The position numbers and the translations under genes are program-made. The notes below the pieces were generated by a model that saw only the letters and a program-made list of their open reading frames with translations, was not told the origin of the DNA and searched no databases. Below are positions 24,892-33,233 of a stretch of DNA of 64,000 bases, one piece after another (the first letter of the stretch is position 1; every line of letters begins with the position of its first letter). Source of the stretch: Bdellovibrionota bacterium (GTDB taxonomy: Bacteria > Bdellovibrionota > Bdellovibrionia > Bdellovibrionales > Bdellovibrionaceae). The DNA lies in NCBI GenBank assembly GCA_963170155.1, contig CAUJGP010000015.1, positions 1-64,000 of the forward strand. Direction: 5' to 3'.

Positions 24892-25778
24892 TCGATATTT
24901 TGCACCTGTTCACGAAGTTTCTCTATTTCAGTTTTAGCTGTGACCACAAGATGAGTCAATTGCGCCATTGGTGATTTAGACCCGATGGTATTGACTTCTC
25001 GTAAAAGCTCTTGTGTATAAAAATCCAGCTTTTTTCCCTGAGAACCCTCACTTTGCAGTAAATTATGATAATGCAATAAATGCTCACGAAGACGCCCGAG
25101 TTCTTCGGTGATATCGGACTTGTCCCACAAAATAGCAAGCTCCTGCTGAAAACGCTGGGGATCGAGTTGCAGCTCGGCCCACCGCACCTTCAATCGAGAC
25201 TCCATTTTGTCACGCAATTGTTGATTAATTTGCCTAGACTGCTCACTCATCTGCTGGATCACTTGCTTCAACTGAGTTAAAAGGCGCGACATTTCAGCAT
25301 GAAGAGCCTCCCCTTCACGGCCTCGTTCTAATAGGCAAGCTTCACAAGCCTGTTGGACCAATTGACGAAGAGCCTGGGCCTCTAAGTCCAAACTCCCTTG
25401 ATCTTCTTCAAACCCCACCACTTCGGGAAGTTGAAGCACCGTATTCAAATCCAAAGGACCTCTCAGGGAAGCCATTTTTCCCAAATGTTCAGCCGCATCC
25501 AACCAAGCTCTGGCCATTTCCTCATGAAAATGAAGCTTTAGATGAGACTTCTCACCCCGAGCTTTCCGGGAAACAAATAAATCAACTGACCCTCGACTAA
25601 AATAATGAGAGAGAATTTTTCTCAAATCGGCTTCCATCACGGAAAGCTCTCGAGGTAAATGCAAACGTGACTCAAGAAAACGACCATTCACTGAACGAAC
25701 TATCACTTCCAGGAAGCTTGTAGGAGTTCCACTACGAACCACGCCGTATCCGGTCATACTCTTTAAATGAATCCCCAT
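24888..25778 (-). CDS. yicC: YicC family endoribonuclease
   Basis: About 296 residues. The N-terminus HLKSMTGYGVVRSG and VRSVNGRFLESRLHLPREL are the YicC hallmark; the C-terminus GKKLDFYTQELLREVNTIGSKSP...TEIEKLREQVQNIE is the DUF1732 signature. YicC (now linked to RNase activity and small-RNA turnover in E. coli) is usually next to gmk. Start ATG 25778 (MGIHLKSMTGYG) is chosen because GAGGATGG lies just upstream; the frame opens five codons earlier at 25793. Confidence 0.92.
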   Translation of the reverse strand: MGIHLKSMTGYGVVRSGTPTSFLEVIVRSVNGRFLESRLHLPRELSVMEADLRKILSHYFSRGSVDLFVSRKARGEKSHLKLHFHEEMARAWLDAAEHLGKMASLRGPLDLNTVLQLPEVVGFEEDQGSLDLEAQALRQLVQQACEACLLERGREGEALHAEMSRLLTQLKQVIQQMSEQSRQINQQLRDKMESRLKVRWAELQLDPQRFQQELAILWDKSDITEELGRLREHLLHYHNLLQSEGSQGKKLDFYTQELLREVNTIGSKSPMAQLTHLVVTAKTEIEKLREQVQNIE

Positions 25779-25923
25779 GAACACCATCCTCATTTTACTT
25801 GATCTAAACGTTATTAATAGAGTATTTTTGATAACTTAAAGTGAATAAGAAATGAATAGGAAAAACCAAAGAAAAGCAATAGGAAAATAAAAAAATCAAA
25901 ATGACTCAGAAAGGAACAAAGCG

Positions 25924-26508
25924 ATGATGAAAATGATCACTGTTATTTTTAGCGTACTGATCCTCACCTCCTGCGGGATTCAAAGCATTCCACAACAAAA
26001 AAACGAGGTGGATGCGGCTCTAGCAGAAATCACAAATCAATACAAAAGAAGAGCGGATCTTGTTCCCAACCTTGTGAGTGCTGTTTCAGGTTATGCAAAG
26101 CATGAAAAAGAAACTTTGTCGGGAGTGACAGAAGCGAGATCCAAAGTCAGCCAGATCACCCTAAACGCCAACGACATCACTCCTGAAAGGCTTGAAAGCT
26201 TTCGAAAAGCTCAAGGAGATCTCTCGATGGCGCTAGGAAAACTCATGGCCATCTCAGAAAACTATCCCCAATTGAAAGCTGATGCCGGTTTTCGAGACCT
26301 ACAAGCTCAATTAGAGGGAACTGAAAATAGAATCACAGTCGCACGGAATCGTTACATTGAGTCCATAAAACAGTTCAATAACCTGGTGATGATAGTCCCT
26401 ACGAGTTGGACCAACTCACTTTTTTTACACTATAAGGCTCTTCCTCAATGGGACGTTGCTGCTGAAGAAAAAGAAAAAAATGAAAAACCTCCCGAAGTGA
26501 AGTTTTAA
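25924..26508 (+). CDS. lemA: LemA family lipoprotein
   Basis: 194 residues. Lipobox ILTSC (~residue 17) predicts a lipid-anchored protein. The LemA core follows: NEVDAALAEITNQYKRRADL, VPNLVSAVSGYAKHEKETL, then the SENYPQLKADAGFRDLQAQL and NRITVARNRYIESIKQFN blocks. LemA proteins are mainly helical with an exposed periplasmic or external part, of uncertain role, and are almost always followed by TPM-domain (YgcG) genes, as here. AAGGA precedes the start. Confidence 0.92.
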   Translation: MMKMITVIFSVLILTSCGIQSIPQQKNEVDAALAEITNQYKRRADLVPNLVSAVSGYAKHEKETLSGVTEARSKVSQITLNANDITPERLESFRKAQGDLSMALGKLMAISENYPQLKADAGFRDLQAQLEGTENRITVARNRYIESIKQFNNLVMIVPTSWTNSLFLHYKALPQWDVAAEEKEKNEKPPEVKF

Positions 26509-26511
26509 TTG

Positions 26512-27267
26512 ATGTTTCTTTTTCGCGTTTGCTTCTTTCATTTATTAATCCCCTTCCTCTTCATTGGAGGGGTGGGTTTTCTTCATCAAAGCCATGCCTT
26601 TACGGTTCCTCCTCTCACAGGACCAGTGATGGACGAAGCCGCTCTGCTTAATATCAGAACCAAAGATCTCCTCACTCAGTCACTCCTTCAACTTCAAAAA
26701 GAAAAAAACGTACAGCTTCAGGTTTACATCATCCAATCTCTGCAAGATGAAGCCATTGAGAGCGTGGCGATTCAACTCTTTGATCAATGGAAACTCGGAG
26801 ATGAAAAAACAGATCAGGGACTTTTATTCTTAATTGCTCCCAATGAAAAAAAATTAAGAATCGAAGTGGGACAAGGTCTTGAAGGAGATATCCCCGATGT
26901 GATCGCCAAAAGAATTATTGCCGATGTTGTAAAACCCTATTTTCAAAGAGGTGAATTCAACGCCGGTGTTGTTCAAGGGGTTTTGTCCCTCCAAAGCTAT
27001 CTTGGTTTTCAGTCAGAGACTCCATTTGAAACCGTACTCAAACAAGACTCGCTTGAAACGCAAGCTTCAAAAAAGAAGCCCCTCAATCCTGTCTTTATTT
27101 TAATTGTCCTCGGAGTTTGGTTCGTTCTTTTTCTGATGAATCCTACGTTCGCCTTATATTTGCTTTTCGCTCTTCTAAGAGGTGGAGGAGGGGGACGTGG
27201 CGGCGGCGGCTCATGGTCTGGCCGTGGAGGACGATCCTCAGGAGGCGGTGCCAGTGGTGGTTGGTAG
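26512..27267 (+). CDS. TPM-domain (YgcG-like) exported protein with Gly-rich tail
   Basis: About 251 residues: signal peptide ending near SHA-FTVPPL, a TPM domain (~35-165; VMDEAALL, LQVYIIQSLQDEAIE, DQGLLFLIAPNEKKLRIEVGQG, IPDVIAKRIIADVVKPYFQ), a membrane helix (~190-220) and a terminal Gly/Arg/Ser-rich stretch (RGGGGGRGGGGSWSG). TPM domains in plants act as thylakoid phosphatases; in bacteria the role is unsettled. Start is ATG 26512 directly after the lemA stop (TTG 26509 also possible). Part of the lemA operon. Confidence 0.88.
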   Translation: MFLFRVCFFHLLIPFLFIGGVGFLHQSHAFTVPPLTGPVMDEAALLNIRTKDLLTQSLLQLQKEKNVQLQVYIIQSLQDEAIESVAIQLFDQWKLGDEKTDQGLLFLIAPNEKKLRIEVGQGLEGDIPDVIAKRIIADVVKPYFQRGEFNAGVVQGVLSLQSYLGFQSETPFETVLKQDSLETQASKKKPLNPVFILIVLGVWFVLFLMNPTFALYLLFALLRGGGGGRGGGGSWSGRGGRSSGGGASGGW

Positions 27268-27282
27268 AGAAAGGATTCAGAA

Positions 27283-27978
27283 ATGAATTTTAAGTTACTA
27301 AAAAGAGACTTTGATTCAAAGAAACTAGAAAATGCCATCGCAGACTTTGAATCTCACCTTGATTTTGAATTTGTTCCTGTCATTGCCAACAAATCATCTT
27401 ATGTTGAGCATATTGGATGGGTTCTGTCTTTGCTTATTTTAATAATATGTCTTTGGCTCATTGATTTCACCTTCAACTACCTTTGGATTGACTCTTGGCT
27501 TTCACCTCTTCCCTTTTATTTGCTAAGCCCCATTTTCTCTTACTTTTTAGGCTTTTTTATCGATAAGTCTGATAGAGTAGATCGTTTTTTTATTTCTCAA
27601 AAAGAACGGGCACGACAAGTTCAAGAAAAGGCAGAGCTTTTCTTCTTCAGGAATCAGCTTCATGAAGTTCAATCCAACAATGTCCTGTTACTTTATATTT
27701 CCATGATGGAAAAACATATCGTCCTTTATCATGATCAAAGAGTGTCTTTTGATAAAATGAATGATTTGGATCAAAAACTGCTGAAGACTTTGCAAAACTC
27801 TTTCAAAAAAAATCAATTTGAACAAGGACTTCTGGAGTGTCTGCAAATTTTAAAGCAAGCTCTTGAGCCTCAATTCAAAAGATCATCGCAAGAAAATAAC
27901 CCTAATTTCGTCCCCAATAAAATCATTTGGATCGACGAGCTTCCTTCAGATTCTCATTCTATTGTTCCTGCAAAATAA
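27283..27978 (+). CDS. Second TPM-like membrane protein of the lemA cluster
   Basis: 231 residues with two or three central membrane helices (~47-67, 75-90) and charged termini. The N-terminal DSKKLENAIADFESHLDFEFVPVIA and later VLLLYISMMEKHIVLYHDQ..FDKMN resemble the divergent cytoplasmic TPM-type proteins that accompany LemA and YgcG. AAAGGA lies upstream of the ATG; it starts 15 bases after the previous stop. Function not known; the third position in a LemA-TPM-TPM operon is the main clue. Confidence 0.72.
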   Translation: MNFKLLKRDFDSKKLENAIADFESHLDFEFVPVIANKSSYVEHIGWVLSLLILIICLWLIDFTFNYLWIDSWLSPLPFYLLSPIFSYFLGFFIDKSDRVDRFFISQKERARQVQEKAELFFFRNQLHEVQSNNVLLLYISMMEKHIVLYHDQRVSFDKMNDLDQKLLKTLQNSFKKNQFEQGLLECLQILKQALEPQFKRSSQENNPNFVPNKIIWIDELPSDSHSIVPAK

Positions 27979-28178
27979 ACTGAAACTTGAAGTATTAAAA
28001 AATTAATACTTCACCGATAACGACACGAAAGACTTGCGATTGCAAGAGATAAGGGAATGGATTTAACCGATTTGTTCACCCATCTTCAAAACAACAAGCT
28101 ATCTAAATTCTTCCTTGAATTCGAAATATTTCATTTTATAATATCAATGAAATTAATTTAGTAAAAGGGAGAAACAGC

Positions 28179-30152
28179 ATGAAAAAAATACGACATTATA
28201 TTTCAATCATTTTGTTTTTTAATGGCTTATTCTTTCATTTCGCCTCAGCTCAATACTCAGGTCATGGAAGCGAAAGCGTCTCTCTCAATAACTTAAAAAA
28301 ATACGCGCCTCCTTCTCTAGACACGGCTGTCGTCAATAAATTAAGGAAAATGTTTGATATCTCGTCTCCAGGAATGGGGATGCTGTCGCCCGATAAAAAA
28401 ACTCTTTATTTTAGCTGGCGGGTCACTGGGATTGGCCAAATCTGGAAAATCGATGGCCCCAAAGGTTTTCCTGTCCAACTCACCAGTGGAAATGATGAGG
28501 TCCGCATTAATGAGGTTGCCCCTAATGGACAATTTTTAATTCTTTCAAAAGATTTAAACGGTCAAGAAAATCCGGGGTTGTTCAAGCTCAACTTAAAAAC
28601 AGGTCTGATCGAAGAGCTGTACCGGAAACCAAAAGTTCAAGCTCGATTTGCTTTTTTAACCGATGACTCCACCCATCTCTTTTTCACAGCCAATGACAAA
28701 TCACCGGATTCTTATTCCGTTTACAAAATGAATCTTGCTAATAAATCGATTGAACCCATTTTTGAAGGACAAGGGGCGTGGTACGTCGCTGATTATAAAG
28801 ACAATGGAAAAAATATCCTTCTCGTCAAATACAATGGGTCCAAACAAAATGAGTATTTTGATTTCAACCTTAATTCAAAAGAACTTAGACCCGTCATTGG
28901 CCAAAATGAAAACGAAGAATACGAAGTCAGTTATGCCTCAAAATCAAATGAATACTTGGTATTGTCAAATAAATCATCTGACTTTAAACGGCTCTATCTT
29001 TTTTCTCAAGGACAGCTTAAGCCCATCAGTCCAGAAATGAATCATGAGATCAATGATTTTTCCATCGATCAGAAACGCTCACGCATTATTTATGGTATCA
29101 ATCGCGATGGTTTCACTGAATCTGCCGTTTTAGATGCTCAATCCTTAAAGCCATTAAAAATGCCTCAGTTTCCCTTGCAGAATGGAGTTAAAGCGGATCA
29201 TGTCATCAGCGGTGCCACCACTTTCGATGGTAAAGTCACTATGTTTAGTCTTATCACGTCAAGAGCTCCACGCTTAAGTTATTCCTATGATTGGGCATCA
29301 AAAAAGCTGACCCAATGGGTTCTCCCCTCAGCACCTGAAGTGGATTTATCTCAATTCGCCATCTCCGAACTCAAATACTACGAAGCTAGGGATAAAACTA
29401 AAATTCCCATGTTTGTCCGGTTTCCAGAATCTTGTCGCTTGGATTTACCTCAAAGACAAAAATGCTCCGTCATAGTACATTTTCATGGAGGGCCTGAAGC
29501 CCAAAGTCTTCCTGGATTCAGTATTACAGCTCAATCTTTCATAAATGAAAATTTCATTTATGTGGAACCTAACGTGAGAGGAAGTGACGGATACGGGAGA
29601 AAATGGATCGAAATGGATAATGGCCCTCTGCGAGAAAATGTCATTACTGACATTGAAGATGCCGCTCTCTGGATCAAGCAAAATTGGAAACATACCGATG
29701 GAAGCTCTCCCAAAGTAGGCGTTATGGGAGGAAGCTATGGTGGTTATTCAACATTGATGGCTATGACTCGCTTTGCAGGGGCTTATGAGGCAGGAGTGTC
29801 TATCGTGGGAATGAGCAATCTTGTTTCCTTTTTAAATAACACCGCTCCTTACCGAAGAGTTTTACGAATTTCAGAATATGGAGATCCCGTTAAAGATCAA
29901 AAAGCCCTCTTGAAACTTTCGCCAATCACCTATGTTCATCAAGTGAAATCACCACTCTTAATTATTCAGGGAGCGAATGACCCACGCGTTCCCGCAGGAG
30001 AGGCTATTCAAATTCAAGAAACGCTATCCAAAAAAAGAATCCAAAGCCAACTTATTCTTTTTGCGGATGAAGGGCATGGTTCGGGGAAAAAAGAAAATCA
30101 AATCCTTGAAATCGGCCACACCTTAGAATTTTTCAAAAAACATCTCAAATAA
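28179..30152 (+). CDS. Secreted prolyl oligopeptidase-family (S9) peptidase
   Basis: 657 residues with signal peptide (IILFFNGLFFHFASAQ). Residues ~55-380 look like a WD/TolB-type beta-propeller (repeated SPDKKTLYFSW-like strands); ~395-657 form the alpha/beta-hydrolase catalytic domain. Motifs: HFHGGPEAQ, NVRGSDGYGRKW, GVMGGSYGGYS (Ser519), IIQGANDPRVP (Asp601) and DEGHGS (His633). These enzymes cleave short peptides; with a signal peptide, it acts in the periplasm or outside. GGGAG precedes the ATG; the 200-base upstream gap should contain the promoter. Confidence 0.9.
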   Translation: MKKIRHYISIILFFNGLFFHFASAQYSGHGSESVSLNNLKKYAPPSLDTAVVNKLRKMFDISSPGMGMLSPDKKTLYFSWRVTGIGQIWKIDGPKGFPVQLTSGNDEVRINEVAPNGQFLILSKDLNGQENPGLFKLNLKTGLIEELYRKPKVQARFAFLTDDSTHLFFTANDKSPDSYSVYKMNLANKSIEPIFEGQGAWYVADYKDNGKNILLVKYNGSKQNEYFDFNLNSKELRPVIGQNENEEYEVSYASKSNEYLVLSNKSSDFKRLYLFSQGQLKPISPEMNHEINDFSIDQKRSRIIYGINRDGFTESAVLDAQSLKPLKMPQFPLQNGVKADHVISGATTFDGKVTMFSLITSRAPRLSYSYDWASKKLTQWVLPSAPEVDLSQFAISELKYYEARDKTKIPMFVRFPESCRLDLPQRQKCSVIVHFHGGPEAQSLPGFSITAQSFINENFIYVEPNVRGSDGYGRKWIEMDNGPLRENVITDIEDAALWIKQNWKHTDGSSPKVGVMGGSYGGYSTLMAMTRFAGAYEAGVSIVGMSNLVSFLNNTAPYRRVLRISEYGDPVKDQKALLKLSPITYVHQVKSPLLIIQGANDPRVPAGEAIQIQETLSKKRIQSQLILFADEGHGSGKKENQILEIGHTLEFFKKHLK

Positions 30153-30268
30153 AAAGAATGGAGAGATTCATCAGTAAGAAAGGTTACAAGAGCCGTTCCC
30201 TCTGATGTTTAAATTCAGAAGATCTTAAGAACTTAGACATGGAGAAGCTCTTCTTTGTCCTTAAAAAT

Positions 30269-31525
30269 CTAATTGCGGACACGAAATAGGCTCTGAATCC
30301 CCATGTCCCATGCACTTGTAATAGCCAACACCAAAGGAGATAGCTGGGGTGAAGGATTCATTCCACGCCCCATTCGATGGATTTGCTGTGTATACCAAAT
30401 GATTTCAAGAGGGACGACTTTATCCAAACTCTTAAGTCCTGTAGAGAGTGGCTTAACTTCGCTCACGGCACTTTCGCCAGAAAGAAGTTGAGATGGAAAC
30501 ATTGGATTAAGCGCTAAAGAACGAGCTAAACCAATCAAACAACAAGCCTTTGCTTCCAAGGCCTGCTCCATGCCAAAGAATGTTCGGAATCCACCTGTCA
30601 ATAAAATCGGACAAGACACTCGGCTACGCACTTTTTCACAATACTCCAAAAAATAAGCTTCTCGTTGGATTGTGGTTTCTTTAACTCCCGCCGCTGGCGC
30701 ACCTGTCATTTTAGGTGCTTCATAGGTGCCCCCGGAAATTTCGATCAAATCAATTCCTGCTTCAGAGAGCCTTTGAGCCACCTGAACGGAGTCTTCTTCT
30801 GTAAATCCTCCTTTTTGAAAATCAGCAGAATTCAATTTAATCCCAATGGGAAAATACGGACCCACTGCTTTTCGCATCGATTGATAAATACGCATCACAA
30901 ATCTCATGCGATTTTCAAGACTTCCTCCCCACACGTCAGTTCGCTGATTATGAAGCGGAGACAAGAACTGACTGACTAAATACCCATGAGCTCCATGAAT
31001 TTGAACTCCCGTGAAACCAGCTTCTTGAGCGGTCACCGCAGCATAAGTGAATCGCTCAATGATTTCTTCGATCTCTTCGTGAGCTAACTCTCGTGGAGTA
31101 TTAAATAATTTTGCTAAAGATGATTGAAAAGGGACGGCCGAAGGCGCTACAGGCTTGTGGCTTAGAAATTTAGGGGATTGCTTTCCGGGGTGATTGATTT
31201 GCATCCATAAATGAGTGTTATTTAAAGTTCCCGCAGCCGCCCATTTTTTTAAATTCAACAACCCCTCCCGCCCTTTTTCAATAACCACATTCTTTGGTTC
31301 TCCCAAATAACGGGAATCCACCATGACATTGCCAGAAATCAACAGACCAGCTCCCCCTTGTGCCCACCGATCATAAGCTTTGACGAATAACTCATTAGCT
31401 TGATGATCGACTGAGGCCATGTTCTCACTCATGGCAGATTTGGCAATGCGATTTTTAAGTGAACTTCCGCAAGGCAATGTCAAAGATTGAGACATCAAAG
31501 AAGTCCTGGGCGCCTGGGTTTTCAT
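30269..31525 (-). CDS. NADH:flavin oxidoreductase, old yellow enzyme family
   Basis: 418-residue FMN-dependent TIM-barrel oxidoreductase. Seen: SLKNRIAKSAMSENMAS, HLWMQINHPGKQSP, GVQIHGAHGYLVSQFLSPL, QRTDVWGGSLENRMRF, PILLTGGFRTFFGMEQAL and LIGLARSLALNP. It lacks the C-terminal FeS/NADPH module of 2,4-dienoyl-CoA reductases, so it is the short, class-III/YqjM- or BaiH-like barrel; the unusual C-terminal ~50 residues (PLEIIWYTQQIHRMGRG) are shared with a subgroup of these proteins. The start overlaps the preceding gene's stop (ATGA), indicating coupling. Confidence 0.87.
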   Translation of the reverse strand: MKTQAPRTSLMSQSLTLPCGSSLKNRIAKSAMSENMASVDHQANELFVKAYDRWAQGGAGLLISGNVMVDSRYLGEPKNVVIEKGREGLLNLKKWAAAGTLNNTHLWMQINHPGKQSPKFLSHKPVAPSAVPFQSSLAKLFNTPRELAHEEIEEIIERFTYAAVTAQEAGFTGVQIHGAHGYLVSQFLSPLHNQRTDVWGGSLENRMRFVMRIYQSMRKAVGPYFPIGIKLNSADFQKGGFTEEDSVQVAQRLSEAGIDLIEISGGTYEAPKMTGAPAAGVKETTIQREAYFLEYCEKVRSRVSCPILLTGGFRTFFGMEQALEAKACCLIGLARSLALNPMFPSQLLSGESAVSEVKPLSTGLKSLDKVVPLEIIWYTQQIHRMGRGMNPSPQLSPLVLAITSAWDMGIQSLFRVRN

Positions 31526-32946
31526 AACTTAATTTGAACTCCTATATCATCTCCGTTGCCGTTTTCATCAACTCCATTTTGACCGGTAGACCAAACTTGT
31601 TTATGAAGTGAATTCATCTTCAATTCTTTCCCTAAAAAATGATCTCGAGGCAACGTTGGTAAAAATTTTGTTTGAACCAAATCATGGAGGCTCATTGGCC
31701 ATCGTGATTTCACTTTTTCGTAGCTCTGAATGGCCAAAAGAGTTTTGATCGCTATGACTCGATCATAATCCTGACGAAGCTGAAGAATGTCTTCAACAGT
31801 CCAAGCCTGCATCAATTCATTCAGAACAATGATTTCATACAATCGACCCAAAGGATTTTTAACTTGAGAGTAGTTTTTCTCCGCCCGGGAAAACTCCTTT
31901 TGCGAAAGAAGTTCAATGGGATAAGTAATCTTTTGAAAATCCCCTGCAACATTTTTTCCTGCTAAAGGATAAATCAATGGCCACGCAGGTCCCAGTTCTT
32001 CTTGAAGTTTTTTTACCTTTTCCTTCAATAAAGGCTCCAACCATTTTTGAAGCGAAAAATAGTTATCTTTTTTCAATTCATTTATAGCCAATGCAAGATA
32101 GTGCTGAACATGTAAATTGGTTTCAGAAAAATGAAAATTGGGGTTATCAAAATCCAAAGTTGCCGAATGAGTTTTAAATAGTTTTAATAACTGGAGTTCC
32201 AATGTACTGTCAGAAGTGTCACTGAATCGACTCACCCATTTAGAAACTGGCATTTTTCCTTTTTTATAAGTCTTCCAGGGTCTGCGGCCAAAGTAACGAG
32301 CCAAACCTTCAGGAGATAAAGGTGCTAACGAAAAAGGATGAGAAAGATCTTGCCAAAGGGCATTGATTTCCAACTCAATTCCACGACTGGCTTCCATCGA
32401 CCAATCCGTTTCTTGCATAAGTTCCTGAACAAGCGCTGAATTAAAGCTCACCAAGTTTTCCAACTCATCAAGGTACAAACGACGAATGCTTGCTCCTAGT
32501 CTTCTTGCTTGTTGAGAAGGCTTGCTCAGAAAGGCCTCCATCATTAATTTTAATTGTTTTAAAGCCAAAGCAGAGCGATCAAATTCCTTTTTGGAGTAAC
32601 TCATTCGAAATTGGAGAAGCTGTAATTTTACCACGGCCATGATGACACCCAATTGATTCACTTCATGACCTTGCTCCAAATAACAATTGCTACTTTGCAA
32701 TAACTCAGAGTTTTTATTCAAAAGACGATTCACCTCAAAAGACTGTTCAGGGGATAAAGTGGAAAGAGAGTTTAAATGCGATTGATAAAAAATTTGAAAT
32801 TGTTTTTGAAGTTCTCTCTCCATCTTGGGAGAAGGACACTTCGCCCTCAGATCAAAAGAAAAAAATAAAAGAACTCCGACCAAAAAAGACTTTTGCTTTT
32901 TCAAAAAAACAAAGAAATACAACACGACCCCCAATACAAAATGCAT
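31522..32946 (-). CDS. Exported protein of unknown function
   Basis: 474 residues; no family recognised. The N-terminus has hydrophobic stretches (FVLGVVLYFFVF and FLVGVLLFFSF) ending near RA-KC, consistent with a signal peptide, perhaps from a start further in. The rest is mostly helical. The last 80 residues, with SRWPMSLHDLVQTKFLPTLP and VWSTGQNGVDENGNGDD, resemble the type II secretion pseudopilin-like tail found in many secreted proteins (a calcium-loop-like DENGNGDD). Overlaps the OYE-like gene by 4 bases and is probably its operon partner. Confidence 0.6.
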   Translation of the reverse strand: MHFVLGVVLYFFVFLKKQKSFLVGVLLFFSFDLRAKCPSPKMERELQKQFQIFYQSHLNSLSTLSPEQSFEVNRLLNKNSELLQSSNCYLEQGHEVNQLGVIMAVVKLQLLQFRMSYSKKEFDRSALALKQLKLMMEAFLSKPSQQARRLGASIRRLYLDELENLVSFNSALVQELMQETDWSMEASRGIELEINALWQDLSHPFSLAPLSPEGLARYFGRRPWKTYKKGKMPVSKWVSRFSDTSDSTLELQLLKLFKTHSATLDFDNPNFHFSETNLHVQHYLALAINELKKDNYFSLQKWLEPLLKEKVKKLQEELGPAWPLIYPLAGKNVAGDFQKITYPIELLSQKEFSRAEKNYSQVKNPLGRLYEIIVLNELMQAWTVEDILQLRQDYDRVIAIKTLLAIQSYEKVKSRWPMSLHDLVQTKFLPTLPRDHFLGKELKMNSLHKQVWSTGQNGVDENGNGDDIGVQIKL

Positions 32947-33233
32947 TCCAATGACATTTCAAAACCCAATGTACAATCACGGAATTCGAAATCAAATCCC
33001 ACAAGATCAGCTTGATCCGCGAGAAATGAGCCAAACTGTCATTCTTGCAATGACGATGTAAAAAACGGACTTTATTCCAATTCGAAGGCAGGAACAACAC
33101 GATATCAAGTTTTAAATAAGCCATTGACTTTTTTTTCAGCTGATTTAAAAATTATTCAGGGTACGCTGTTTTAAAATCTACAATTGAAATCGGATCTGAA
33201 AAATTCAAGCCGCTCGACAAAGGAGATTTGTAA

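Noticed and set aside
27009-27338. 109-codon minus-strand frame rich in proline
   Set aside because: Antisense of the Gly-rich tail of the TPM gene; proline runs are the complement of glycine codons.
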